A DNA stretch of 64,000 nt from Acanthacorydalis orientalis (GCA_034766995.1 CM068319.1:19627422-19691421); one strand, 5' to 3'. Shown: positions 12,126 to 23,554, counted from the stretch's first letter. Numbers and translations are program-made. Notes: generated by a model not told the origin, from the letters alone.

Positions 12126-12281
12126 ATGTGTTTGATATTCGAACGGCGTCGTCGAAAACTCAATAAAGCTCATGACAGTGGCGATGGATTGGATTCGTAC
12201 GCGAAACTCTACAGTGTAAACAAAATAAGCGGATGGGATTTATTGGAACTATTCTCTCATTCACGCCACATAAGGTTTTGA
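12126..12281 (+). CDS. Candidate micropeptide or first exon, 51 codons
   Basis: An ATG in a favourable insect context (CAACAAAAATG) opens a 51-codon frame in a G+C-richer island (about 12040-12330). The product is basic near the N-terminus (ERRRRKLNK), then mixed (AHDSGDGLDSYAKLYSVNK) with WDLLELF near the end. Third codon positions use G and C freely (CGG, CGT, GAC, GGC, TAC, GCG, CTC), unlike flanking DNA. It ends at TGA 12279-12281, and the same frame stays open for 16 further codons (LKSLRVNVCDSIIK). In-frame TAA at 12111-12113 blocks 5' extension. I recognise no family. It could be a true small ORF, a decayed exon or chance. Confidence 0.2.
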   Translation: MCLIFERRRRKLNKAHDSGDGLDSYAKLYSVNKISGWDLLELFSHSRHIRF

Positions 12282-13012
12282 TTGAAGTCGCTCCGCGTGA
12301 ATGTTTGTGACAGTATAATCAAATGATAATTTTCGACTTTAAGATGGATTGTTTGTGAAGTCAATGCCGTTCGTTTTTATTTTATTTCATTGCACGGACC
12401 ACGCAATCGATGAAATTACAAATAGGATTATGGAAATTTTGTCTTTATTATTTTTATAATCCAATACCCAATAAAATATAGATACCAAATTACAATAAAA
12501 GTTGTTCCAGTAAAAGTATATAAAAGTATACGTTTATAGTGAATACTTTTTGTGATCTATATTTGTCTTTACTTACTTAATTGACATGAACAAAGTAATA
12601 ATAATCATAATATCTTTGCTTAAGATAAATTCGTCCAGTCACAGGAATTTCTTATATAATATGTCGCATACTTTCCACTTATATTTTTCACTGAAACCAA
12701 ACACAGAGCTAGAAAATGATTATAGAATGTAAGATAGTAATTCATTCCACGCTCTATTAAAAGATGAATATTTACTGTCATATTTTTCATGATTGTCAAC
12801 TTGGATCTCTTAAATAAGATTCTTTTTAGGTAAGAATGATGAACGAATTAACCTTAGACGAAATTCCTTTTTTTAAACTAATCCATTTCATCTCTTGTAA
12901 CATTTCTCTTAAAGTATCGACTTTTTAACATGAATTTTAAAAAACTTCATAAGAAATGTGTGACTAAATCAATTACAAACTTTTAAAACCTTTTGGCAAG
13001 GAATTTATACAA
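12282..13012. other. AT-rich non-genic stretch
   Basis: No gene, RNA or transposon recognised. Ends at the irritans-type element. Confidence 0.5.
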
Positions 13013-13784
13013 TACGTGGGTCGTTTGATAAGTATGGTAAAAAAGTAAGTTTAACACCGGGTTTCCAAAAAATCAATTTTATTTCTCAACATAGTTTTCA
13101 TTGAGAGCTATACATGGATCAGCGAATCTGCAAAATACGTATTGACAGCGGCGATGACATTTTCATTCGACGAGAATGTCTTCCTACCGAGCCAAATTTT
13201 CAAATTTGGGAAGAAGAAGTCGTACAGTGCCAAGTTCAGAGAATAAGGTGGATGAAAAATCAATTCGATGTCTAATTCGTGCAATTTTGCCAGTGCGACG
13301 GTCGATTTGTGAAATTTTCGAGTGCGTTGTCTTAGTGAAAGACTACTTTTTGTATGGCAATCTTGGCTGTTTTTATTTCAGCTCTTCTTTTAAATAATCC
13401 AATGAAGTTACATAATAGGCTCCTATTATCGTTTTTCTCTTCTTTAAGTTGTCGATCAGGATGATTCCTTGGGAATCCCAAAAAATAGTCGCCATCACCT
13501 TTCCTGCCAACAAAACGGTGGGTAGTGGTGGATCCATGTTTCATCCACGGTTACAAATTGACGCAAAAATGCCTGCTCGTTCTTTTCAATTTTACGGCAA
13601 CTTCTACAATCCTCGCTTCAAACATCTGTAGAACATTAACAACGCGTCGGTTCTGGCAAAAATTTCGTCTACGCTAGTTTGAAAAGTGACACTTGATAGC
13701 TGTGACGTTGATAGCTTGATAGCTTGAAATGAATGATGGCGCCACATCATAGAAATTTACTTAACTTATCAAACGACCCACGTA
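13013..13784 (-). mobile_element. Deleted irritans-type mariner, perfect 21-bp TIRs
   Basis: A 772-bp element bounded by perfect 21-bp inverted repeats, left 13013-13033 (TACGTGGGTCGTTTGATAAG...) and right 13764-13784, both beginning with the TA target dinucleotide. The minus strand carries pieces of an irritans-subfamily transposase, but most of the N-terminal DNA-binding region is deleted, and the tract between HHY and GKVMA is shortened. A full relative would be about 1.3 kb. The ends are identical while the gene is ruined. That suggests the copy was moved by another element's transposase, or that its ends are under selection for binding. Confidence 0.8.
13060..13640 (-). pseudogene. Irritans-type mariner transposase remnant
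   Basis: Read on the minus strand from about 13640: EQAFLRQFVTVDETWIHHY (first catalytic Asp in VDE), a deletion, then KVMATIFWDSQGIILIDN, GAYYVTSLDYLKEELK, KKVVFH followed by a stop where Gln is expected, and DNA carrying the second Asp. After further frameshifts come traces of FHPPYS..L and NLKIWLGRKTFSSNE. The N-terminal HTH half is missing. The third catalytic Asp cannot be placed with confidence because the SPDLA-like stretch reads SELGT/NLAL. It is non-functional. Confidence 0.75.
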
Positions 13785-14442
13785 TATAATAAAACTAAGT
13801 ATACAAATAACTGTTAAAGTCAAAAATATACACATATAATACTAAATTCGTTTTTACAAATTATTTTTTCATTTATCCTTTAAATAAAAATAAATCGATG
13901 TTTTTTTTTCAAACTTATCGACAGATACTTTAACTACTAACTTTTCCAAACTGGCCTATATATCATAGAATTGAATGTCTATACTAATTAGATATAAAAT
14001 TCGTAACTGAACAGAAATATATCAGATTGAAAACATTTGTGCAGATGAATCACTTTTAAATATAGAAAATTTTATTATAATTTTCTTAATGCATCACATA
14101 CATATGTTTTAGCCTTCTATTACATGTTTTATGTGTAAATTCATTTTACAATTTGTTCAAAATAATTAAGTTTATAAAATTTAAAGTTAAATAAAAAAAG
14201 GCATAAATGATAATTCAACGATTTTCATTAAATGATGTCTTTGCTTTCATTTCTACAATGTTTAAAATGCACATAAAAATTAGAAATTAAAATATTATAA
14301 ATGAATTTAATTTCTTATATTTGTATAACAGAAAATATTTATACAATAAGATCAAAAATGAATTGGGATCTAATAATATAAGAGTAGTTTTTTGTTTTAC
14401 TAAATATTTGAATATATTTATCATAGACGAACACGGTCCATT
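13785..14442. other. AT-rich non-genic stretch
   Basis: Nothing recognisable. Confidence 0.5.
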
Positions 14443-14460
14443 TATATATATATATATATA

Positions 14461-14501
<41 letters not shown>
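14443..14501. repeat. Interrupted (TA)n microsatellite
   Basis: TA repeat broken once by TCTG at 14461-14464. Confidence 0.95.
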
Positions 14502-14503
<2 letters not shown>

Positions 14504-15698
14504 AATAATGAAGTATTAAAATTTCAAACATAAAAAATGTCGAATAATAAATATATGCCACTAATTGATAATTCATATCATGATTTTAAAAATTGAAACA
14601 TGGAAATAATGTATTTAGCAAATTTTGTGGTAAGTAATAAAATATAAATACGTTTTGTTTCATTTACATTCATTCAAAATAAACGAATATCTAATCACGG
14701 TATCATCCTGGAAAAAATGCAGAAAAAAAACATTGATTTCGTTTAATGAACTTTTGAAAACATTTTCGAGCGCGTGAATATTTTAACGATCGTTAAATAA
14801 CCACCGCCTGTTCCCATGCATATAAAACAAAATCGAAATAAAAAATTAACATTGTGTAAAAAAGAAGCATCCATACACGATTTTCAGATAGAGGCCAATT
14901 TACGAACGTTACACGTTCTAGTCGAAATGCGTATAGTAAAAAAGAAATGAATTTCATTTGGTGCAAAATGATGGTGTGGCTGAATTGACGCAGTTCCATT
15001 TAGTTGACTTTTAACGAATATAAAATAGTAACGAAGTTTGTAGAACATTTTCAAAAAAAAAACACACACATACAGTTAATTGAGATGAGGTGAAATATGA
15101 GGGAAATTGATGAACCTATGAAGAGCGGAAATGATGTTGAATATAATGTGAATTGTACATTATTGGTTGATTATTAACGTTACGTTATCATAAAAGGCTC
15201 AATTGCAATTTTCAAACAGGAACAATTCAAATTAAAACAAATCATATAGAGAGAGAAGTTTGGAAATATATTTTAAAGCATAAAAGTTTCAGTACGTACA
15301 AAGTATAATTCTACTAAAATCCAGCACGATAAAAACGATGAAAACTCTTTAAGCTAACACGAACTTTATAAAATATTTAAATTGAACTAAATTGAATATA
15401 AAAAGGAAAATAAAACACAAATTTCTTTCAAAGTAAATAACTAAGAAAGTTATGAGGATTCTATATAAATTGCATCGTTAGGAAAAGTAACTCAAATATT
15501 CCCTTTTTAACCTTTTTCAATATTTATTTTAATGTTTTTTTACTTTACACTTGTGTCATTTAGACTAGTTTTAAGTTTACTGAATATTTATAACATTAAA
15601 ATTTCGGCATAAAAAAACTTTCTCAGCTTGTTCCTTTATTTAAAATTAAAATTTGTACCGAAAGTTCTGAATACATTTAAGTTTTATTTAATATATTG
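14502..15698. other. AT-rich non-genic stretch
   Basis: A G+C-richer patch at 14760-15010 has two overlapping minus-strand frames of 61-68 codons without motifs. No gene is supported. Confidence 0.5.
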
Positions 15699-15733
15699 TA
15701 TATATATATATATATATAAAGAGAGAGAGAGAC
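15699..15733. repeat. (TA)10(GA)6 compound microsatellite
   Basis: TA units to 15718, a short A run, then GA units. Similar TA-to-GA transitions occur at 31999-32113. Confidence 0.9.
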
Positions 15734-17342
15734 AGAGTTGCAAATAGATATATGTATATATTTAAAAAAAATATTTTTGAATCTTTTAAGAGATAATTTA
15801 AAAATATAATAAAAGTGCAAGAACGAATCAATTTCAAAATTAAATAAATAAAATAATATTTAATTTCCTTATTGATTTTCACAAGACATATTCACCATTC
15901 AGTCGTACCAAAAACCATATTTTTTTTATTATTGATCATTTTTACGATTTTTCTATATTTTTTCTATATTTGATAATAGTATTATCTTCTAAATGGCAAT
16001 AAATATCAATAAAAAATGATCATTAATTAATTATTGACTGTTTTTGATTAAATTTTTTTGTGATTTGTAGTGTGACTAAGGCACAATGCCAGAATTACAT
16101 GATAATATTATTTTTTGTTGATTGCATGAAATAAATATAATTACATATTAAAGTAAAGTAATAGTTAATAATATTTATTAGATAGGAAGTTTAAAGTTTT
16201 TAAAATTTTAAATATATATTGTTCAACAATATAAATAATAAATTAAACTATTAAATATTTTATAAATTGAGAGTAGTTTTTAGAAGTTAGAACAATAAGA
16301 GGATAGATTTAAAGTTGGTTCGTTTATAACGTTCGTCTAATAAGTGATTAATATTTCACAACTTGTATAACAGTTGTTACACTTGATTAAGAAAACTATT
16401 TGTAATATAACAAGAATATTTTAATTGTTAAGCTACTTAGAATAACATTCAGGTAGGATAGATTATGATATTTAATTATAGTAAGTTTTTCATTGCTTTT
16501 ATTTATATTTCAATTAAAATATCTAAGTAATGTTTACCACTCGAAATAGTTATTTATATGCTATAATAAATGACTGTTTTTTTCAAACACATCTTTAATA
16601 AAAATGTGATGTGGACTATTATAAAACACAAAAATTAAGAAAAAGTTTTACTTTTTAAAAAATATATTTACCTAATGTACAATGCAATTACGAGTAAAAC
16701 TTTTGAAAATAGTTTTTTTTTTATCATTAAATACAATTTGATTAATATACTGTCAAAGTCACTTTTTTATTCATTTTTTACGTCTCTATTACTTAAAACC
16801 AAAAATATAAAAATATTGTTGTTGTGATATATGAAACGAATTTACGAACTAAATTAAGGTCATTATGTCAATTAATAACTGCAGTTATAATGTCATAAGT
16901 TCAGAAAAAAGACCATTTATTTGAGATAAAAACAATGAAATATGATACAAAGATACGGTTATGTTTTCAACACAGACTCGCACACAGTGCGAAAACATTA
17001 AACAGTACAAAAAGTATAAAACGATGGAAAATCTCAAAGAGTAATAGAAAAAGTTGAGGGGATAAACGGGCAAACTAATATCTGTGCTTTAGACCGTCAA
17101 GGAATAACAACGCTTAGGTCATATTACGACCGGAAAAAAATTGATGTACGTTGGACAATAGAGATTCAAGATCGGATTCTGGGTGACAAAAAGAGACATC
17201 TGTGTACGAAAAAGGACGTTTAAATAAGAAAAATCGTTTGAGTAACATGGAAGAGACTCGAGAAACGTTCAAGATAAAGAATATAAAAATAACAGTTGAG
17301 AAACTTCATAGTAATAACTTGCAAGGCGGTTCTTCGCTTGTT
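15734..17342. other. AT-rich non-genic stretch
   Basis: Very AT-rich. The 17080-17340 part has more G+C but no motif-bearing frame. Confidence 0.5.
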
Positions 17343-17359
17343 TATATATACATACATAC

Positions 17360-17412
<53 letters not shown>

Positions 17413-17413
17413 A

Positions 17414-17451
<38 letters not shown>

Positions 17452-17462
17452 ATATATATAAT
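17343..17462. repeat. Long interrupted (TA)n array (~120 bp)
   Basis: TA repeats broken by CATACATACG, TTTAAA and TTTA. It produces spurious Tyr-Ile repeat ORFs on both strands. It lies 126 bp upstream of the cecropia-type mariner. Confidence 0.95.
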
Positions 17463-17587
17463 GAAGAACATTACTTATTATATTCAATTATAAATATGTA
17501 ATCCAAAAAATATTTTTATGTCTTTCGAAAATATTAAATAAGGTAGTCGTCTGCATTATATTGAATAACAGAATAATAATAAATTAT

Positions 17588-18862
17588 TATGTTGGTGCAA
17601 AAACAATTGCGGTTTTTATCATTTTAAGTTTGGGACTGACATTTCTAACAGTTATCTTTTATTAAAGTCATGTAATATATCATTGTTAACAATGATATCC
17701 GCACTACTGAATTTAACTTATGTCTATAGTTTTCTTTCTTTAGTATTCTTAGATATAACCTCTTAAATTAGTCATGGAAGAAAGTAAATTCGCAAGATTT
17801 TGTTGTATGAATTTAAATTGGGACGTGAAGCAACAGAAACTGCTCGAAGTATCAAATTTATTTTTGGTGAAGAGTCAATTAGTGAACGTATGGCTCAACA
17901 CTGGTTTCAAAAATTTGGTAATAGAAATGAAAGCCTTGATGATAAGATTGGTTGTGGACGTCCTTCAACTATTGACTATAATGATTTAAGAACCATTATT
18001 GAAGCGGACTCACGCTCACAAAATAACTCGAGTAGTGACAGAAGAACTCAATGTTGATGATTCAATAGTAGTTCGTCATTTGATTCTAATTGGAAAAACT
18101 GTTAAAAAACTGGATAAATGGATGCCGTATGAACAAAACGAATATCAAGCAATTCATCGATACGAAATCTGCTCTGTGCTTCTTTTGCGTAACAGAAATG
18201 ATCCCTTTCATGATCATATTGTCACATGTGATTAAAAGTAGGTTCCCTATAACAATCAGAAACGTTCGTCACAATGGCTAGACCGAGAAGCACAAAAACA
18301 GTTTCCTAAACCGAATCTTCATGAAGAAAAATTACGGTTACTGTGTGGTGGTCGGAAAATGGCATCATTCACTACAGCTTCTTAAATTCTGATGGAACAA
18401 TAACAGCAGAAATATCTTGTCAGGAAATAGAACAATGTATGATAAATTGCATCGTTTACGATCAGCATTAGTCAATCGAAAAGGACCAATTCTTCATAGC
18501 AACGCCCGACCACATGCCTCACAAATGACTTCAAAAAAATTAAACGAATTAGATTATGGAACTTTACTTCACACATCTTATTCTCTGGACCTGTCTCCGA
18601 CGGATTATCATTTTTTTAAACAATTAACTAATTTCCTACGAGAGGTTTTTAAAGATCAAACATCAGCTCTAACCACTTTCGATGAGTTCGTTAATTCCAG
18701 AGTTCAAAAATTATATCTTGTAGGAATAAACAGACTTGTTTCCCGTTGAGAGAAACGTGTGCATGCCAATGGCATTTATTTTGATAATTGATATAAATTT
18801 TAACTGATATATGTGTCATTATACTCAATACGTTAAACCGCAATTATTTTTACACCCACCTA
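17588..18862 (+). mobile_element. Full-length decayed cecropia-type mariner
   Basis: A 1,275-bp element including TA at 17588-17589 and 18861-18862. The left end after TA reads TGTTGGTGCAAAAACAATTG and the complement of the right end reads GGTGGGTGTAAAAATAATTG, followed in both by CGGTTT. These are clear terminal inverted repeats with few differences. The length is canonical for mariner. The interior is a broken transposase (separate entry) resembling the cecropia subfamily, which also gave rise to the human Hsmar1/SETMAR domain. The 5' leader (17621-17773) is non-coding. Confidence 0.9.
17774..18791 (+). pseudogene. Cecropia-type mariner transposase pseudogene
   Basis: Starts at ATG 17774 (MEESKF) and ends at TGA 18789-18791 after NGIYFDN. 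Order: first HTH (YEFKLGREATETARS), QHWFQKFG, linker GRPSTIDYNDLRTIIEAD, second HTH (VTEELNVDDSIVVRHL), and LDKWMPYE. The first catalytic Asp is in VTCD (18230-18232), followed at once by TAA. Then come QWLDREAQKQFPKPNLHEEK, HYSFLNSDGTITAE and ILHSNARPH, where the second catalytic Asp is Ser (AGC 18498-18500). SPTDYHFF holds the third Asp (GAT 18603-18605). Thirty-four residues lie between positions two and three, the mariner D34D spacing. There are four frameshifts and in-frame stops at 18233, 18239 and 18747. Confidence 0.9.
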
Positions 18863-19348
18863 CTCTATTAAATAGAGTAAATTTCATACATAATGAATTC
18901 TAAATATTGTAAATACATGTATATTTTATTTTATAGAATAATATAACAAAAAACGCTTAGACAAATATAATAAATATGATAAACTAAAGAACCTTAGATT
19001 TTAACACATTGAAAATGACAAAATAGCCTTTTTTAAACAAAAGAAACAGCGACAAACTCTTACATACTGTATTTTTATATATTTTTTCCTTCCGGCGAAA
19101 ATAATCACCGGGGATTTCCTTTCGTTTCTGCGCCCATATTTTATTCAAACAAATATTTTGTCGTTTAAAAAAATAAATATAAAATCACTTACAGAATTTT
19201 TCATATGTCTGTCCTATAATCTGTACATAGAGGAAAAAAGTAAACTGAACGAGAACGACCCGACGTACACTTGAAGTTTTTTTCATTGGGATGCTGTTTT
19301 ATCAGTAACTTTTCTTGTTGAAAGACTTGAATTGAAGACGGTTTACAT
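18863..19348. other. Non-genic stretch
   Basis: AT-rich, with a modest G+C rise at 19085-19320. Nothing recognisable. Confidence 0.5.
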
Positions 19349-19353
19349 GTATA

Positions 19354-19402
<49 letters not shown>

Positions 19403-19417
19403 ATATATACATTTATC

Positions 19418-19448
<31 letters not shown>

Positions 19449-19458
19449 GTATGTACGT
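19349..19458. repeat. Compound (TA)n/(TATG)n array
   Basis: TA repeats interrupted by TTTA and CATTTATC, ending in GTAT units to 19458. Confidence 0.95.
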
Positions 19459-19773
19459 AGTGAGAGTGAACGTCGAGTGAAAAATGGCACTCGCTTTGTT
19501 GACAACGGCAAGAGTTCGTGGTGCTTTGTTGTTGACCTCGACTCACACAAATTCTCTTAACATTTCTTCGATACGTAAAATTGATTCACCGGTTTATAGT
19601 GAACCAATCCCATTCCTCTAGTTTACCTATACGTATGTATAGTATCCTCACTGAGTTTCGTGATATTTTACCATCCTTACATTATTTATCGATACCTTGT
19701 TTATGGCGTGATGTATAGACAGATATATTTCTTTTTGTATCTACCAACTTGTTATCAAGTTTGTGAACTCTAC

Positions 19774-19775
<2 letters not shown>
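19459..19775. other. Mixed-composition spacer
   Basis: A G+C-richer patch at 19460-19560, then AT-rich. No gene is supported. Confidence 0.45.

Positions 19776-19816
<41 letters not shown>
19776..19816. repeat. (TA)n microsatellite
   Basis: Uninterrupted TA repeat of about 20 units. Confidence 0.95.
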
Positions 19817-19820
<4 letters not shown>

Positions 19821-19977
19821 TTTTCACAATGACCCATGTTATAGAAAGGATTGTAATACACGATGACATGCTGTTTTCCCCTTGATTTCAAGAACTACAT
19901 GAAGTATTAAATATATTTTTCGTGTAGGATCATCCAATGTATCTTAATTCTACTTGAAGTAAATTAAATTTTAAATT

Positions 19978-19997
19978 TTTCTTTTGAAAACGGTTGA

Positions 19998-20051
<54 letters not shown>

Positions 20052-20079
20052 GAGTATATTCAACCGTTTTCAAAAGAAA
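19978..20079. repeat. Perfect 20-bp inverted repeat enclosing (TA)n
   Basis: The left arm 19978-19997 (TTTCTTTTGAAAACGGTTGA) is repeated exactly in reverse complement at 20060-20079. Between them lie a (TA)n tract (about 20000-20047) and a short GTACGAGTATA. Because the loop is itself self-complementary, the whole 102 bp can fold into a nearly continuous hairpin. Confidence 0.95.
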
Positions 20080-20886
20080 GGTTTCTCTATTGACTGATTT
20101 ATGTTTAGTAAGAGAAAAGCACAAGTAGTTGACAGCGACCTTTTGCTGTTCTTTTGCTACAATATGTTTTTAATAATATTTTAAGGTATGACATATTTTG
20201 TTTGATAAAAATTATAATAAATATATTTGTTTTTTCAATTGAAGTTTATAAAAATATATTTTTTGTTTATAGATATTATTCAAATATTTTTACAAATTGT
20301 TTGTTTTCATGCTTGTGTACTTTTCTGTGCAGTTCTATTCGAATAATCACCATCATGGATCTATTCTTGTATTTTTCTATGACAGAATTTTGTACTTGGA
20401 TCAAATTTCTTTATACTTAATATAAATATTAAAATACTTGAAAATATGCCACAAATATTGAAACATTGATTAGAATATGGTGAAAGTAAACCGATATTAA
20501 ATAATCAAATAATTATAAATATTCTTAGTTAATTTCAATCATGTATTAAACAGTTCATTTATAAGCACAGGATCAAAACTGTACTGTGTTCTTATAGGTT
20601 TTATATAATTCCTTGTATTTCTTTATTTATATTCCTGATGCTTAACATTATTATAAGCATGTCTGAATGTATATAGTTTTTTTTACTTTTATTCTTTTGC
20701 ATGAAACAATATTTCCACAGAATTAATTTTTGGTAATGACTTTTTAAGCCAATGGAAAATGTAAAATAATTTATATATTTAGTTCATAAAGTCATATACA
20801 GTAATCAAAAAATATCTACATATAAATATATGTAAATTATAAAGTATCTCAAACTTTAATCAAAACAAAATGTCCATAAAAATTAC
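20080..20886. other. AT-rich non-genic stretch
   Basis: Contains an 88-codon plus-strand frame (20154-20420) dominated by Phe, Ile, Leu and Tyr, typical of chance in T-rich DNA. Confidence 0.5.
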
Positions 20887-20905
20887 TATATATATATATA
20901 TATAT
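20887..20905. repeat. Short (TA)n at a transposon-like end
   Basis: TA repeat ending 5 bp before the mariner-like terminus that starts at 20910. Confidence 0.9.
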
Positions 20906-20909
20906 GTAT

Positions 20910-21190
20910 TAGGTGTATAAATAATTCGATTGCTTTTTATTGGAAAATGAAAGTTTTCTGAAAAACGAAATTCAGTTCAACCTCATTATTTTATATAACT
21001 TTTCTTCATTTGTCTAGAAACTGACGAATCCATTTTCGAAAAAAATATGGCAGTTTTGAGTCGATGAAATAATGCATTTTCGGACATCTTCCACTATTTT
21101 AGTATTTTTTCCATGTTTTAAGTGTCACGATATTTTCCCCCAAATCTGAACAAATCATTCATGCTATCTTCATGTAGATTTAAGATAAAT
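20910..21190 (-). mobile_element. Possible truncated mariner-like element end
   Basis: After TA at 20910-20911 the sequence GGTGTATAAATAATTCGATT resembles mariner terminal repeats in style. The following 250 bp is less AT-extreme and looks once-coding on the minus strand (for example LKTAIFFRKWIRQFLDK near 21010-21070). I could not find the matching other end, so a truncated copy is assumed. The assignment rests mainly on the terminus pattern. Confidence 0.3.
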
Positions 21191-21517
21191 TTTAGTTTAT
21201 TTAGGGACATTTATAGACATTTTATTCAGAATGTTCCATAAAATATATATAAATGAACTTCAAACAGAGTAAAATATGTTTTCCACAATCGTCCGTAATA
21301 GGTAATACGTGTCAAACTAGTAGTGGAAATTAGAAATTCAGTGATCCAAGACAATGAAAATTAATACTGTGGATTAAAGGAATTTCAGTTAAAAAAACAT
21401 ATGCTTTTATATCGAAAATAGCAAAATTACAAAAAATTCAGACCGTTTTGAATAGATTCTTATTTCAAAAAAATATTCGTACAGAACTACATAGCTAGAA
21501 AATGTATGAAACATATT

Positions 21518-21892
21518 TTATTTAAATTGTCCATTCAAATACTTTTGCATCATCACATATGCAATAGATGACAACATTTCTTTGATGTTACTGTATAAGA
21601 CAAGATCAATAGATCGTTCTCTTCTGTTAGTATCGGCCAAGTCAGCAATCTTATACCTATAATGAAGGTTCCAAGTATCGTAGTTACTCTATATCCATCA
21701 CTATCACATTCTTGCTACATTGCAACATATTGTATAGATCGTGCTGATTCTATAAACTTCCTGCTGTGCTTTTATTATCAGTATTTGACGTTTTTTCTTA
21801 ACTTAGACGCTGCACATTTTATATTCAATTCAATGATCTGATTTTCATAAATCTTATATTTGAATTTTGGTCTTCATCTTATATTGTTAACA
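21518..21892 (-). pseudogene. Decayed coding segment of unknown family
   Basis: Two minus-strand frames joined by a frameshift near 21685 read like real protein. Upstream part (21892 to about 21688): FKYKIYENQIIELNIKCAA, SKLRKNVKY, three adjacent stops near 21769, KHSRKFIESARSIQYVAM, TAG at 21715-21717, then QECDSDGYR. Downstream part (21688-21518): YDTWNLHYRYKIADLADTN, RRERSIDLVLYSNIKEMLSS and IAYVMMQKYLNGQFK, ending at TAA 21518-21520 with an overlapping AATAAA. Residue usage is diverse and polar, unlike chance frames in AT-rich DNA. Candidates are a decayed terminal exon, a processed pseudogene or an unrecognised transposon gene. I cannot name the family. Confidence 0.4.
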
Positions 21893-23327
21893 GATGTATT
21901 GTATCATTTATAATTTTAACTGCCATTTAGTTTAGTGTTATAAGCTATTGTTAAAAAGCATTTAATATTTTCAGAACAAAATATTTTTTTAAATAACATT
22001 TTGTAGGGGTTTCTATTCAAATAAATTAATACTATTTACTTTGAAATATAACCGAAAAACGAAATAATATAATTAAATATCTATTTTAAATTTGAGACAT
22101 AAAAAAATTTAATAAAACTCACACCAATTGTCTGTAAATTTGATATCTTCTTAACGTTTTTACCAGATTTTCCCAGTAAAAAAAATTTTAATTCTTTTGA
22201 TGAAAAATTAATAAATTAATACTTAAAATTTCAGTGTTATTTGATACTTTACACTTAAATTTCATTTTTATAACATTATAATAGCTAATAAAATTACATT
22301 TTTACAAATCATTCTTTGTTTAATTCTAAAAATCGTTGTAAACTTTAATTAGTTTGATATTTGAGTATATTGATATAACACTGTCCTTAATGAAATTAGT
22401 TTAATTAGATATTCAGTTATTAAATCATTAGGTAAACAGAAATATATGAAAGCTTTTCTGCACTAGAGCACATTTTTCTAGTATGAATCTTTCCATTTGT
22501 ACTGATTAATTACATTTAATCTTCATTAGCAGAACGTGGATGGATATTTGCGTTACACTCGAATGTAAAATAGAATCTATTCGCCGCAAACGAGTTCCAA
22601 CAAATGAAAACCAACAAATGTAATTAATTGTTTCCACACGTATTTTTACCTTAATTTTCGTCGAGGTTTTTAATTATTGTGCAAGTAAACAACACTGCAT
22701 TGTTTTTTCATTATTATTTGAATATTTTTTTCAATAAAAAATATACAACTGAAAAGTGTTCAGTAATGAATATTTTCATTTTTTTAAAAATCGTTACCTT
22801 TATAATTTACAAAAATATACTTTTATTATACATTATTTTTATTTGAACACAAGTTATATGTTAGTATTAATGATTAAAATATTTAAATTCATATCTAATA
22901 TTTTTAATACATTCTCATCATTAATTAAAAAATTATAATATAATGGAAATAAAAAGTATATAACATTGTTTATCTCATGTAATAAATGTAACAATCATTT
23001 AAACATTTTTTTTCCTATAATTTAGTTGAGATTAATATTTTAATATTAAAGTCATATATAATAACATATGGGAATCTACTAATCATTTTGCTATAAATTC
23101 CAATCCAGTTGTATAGTATTTTAACTATACTAAGAAAAACTATTATTTTGAACTCTTCAAATCGAGAACAAATCTTGATTGAAAATCTTTGATCATCCAG
23201 AGAAAATACGTGTTTTATGCACAGTTAACAATTTCATTGTAGAAAAAGAAATTTTTGATTTTATTGTGAACTCTTAAAAGGAAAGACTGCTGAAATTGTT
23301 AGGGTATTGCTAAGAAAACATGCTATA

Positions 23328-23331
<4 letters not shown>
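21893..23331. other. AT-rich non-genic stretch
   Basis: A small G+C-richer patch lies at 22530-22680. No gene, RNA or transposon is recognisable. Confidence 0.5.
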
Positions 23332-23395
<64 letters not shown>

Positions 23396-23440
23396 GTATG
23401 TATATATATATATATGTATCTATAAATATATATATATGTA
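23332..23440. repeat. Interrupted (TA)n/(TGTA) array (~110 bp)
   Basis: TA repeats broken by GTATATAT and GTATGTA units and ending TGTATCTATAAATATATATA. First of a cluster of four TA-rich tracts within 700 bp. Confidence 0.95.
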
Positions 23441-23466
23441 TTCAATTTGGAAGTTATTATATAAAT

Positions 23467-23554
23467 AAAATTGTTTTTTATTCACAATTTTATATGGATA
23501 TTTAATTTTAATTAATATTGAAAGATAATAATAATTTTTAATATTTATCCAAAT

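Noticed and set aside
17202..17501. ORFs of up to 99 codons with long Tyr-Ile repeats, here and at many other TA tracts (30881, 33273, 42879, 43073, 55537 and others)
   Set aside because: They are translations of (TA)n microsatellites in either strand. The same peptide pattern appears on both strands and has no unique sequence.
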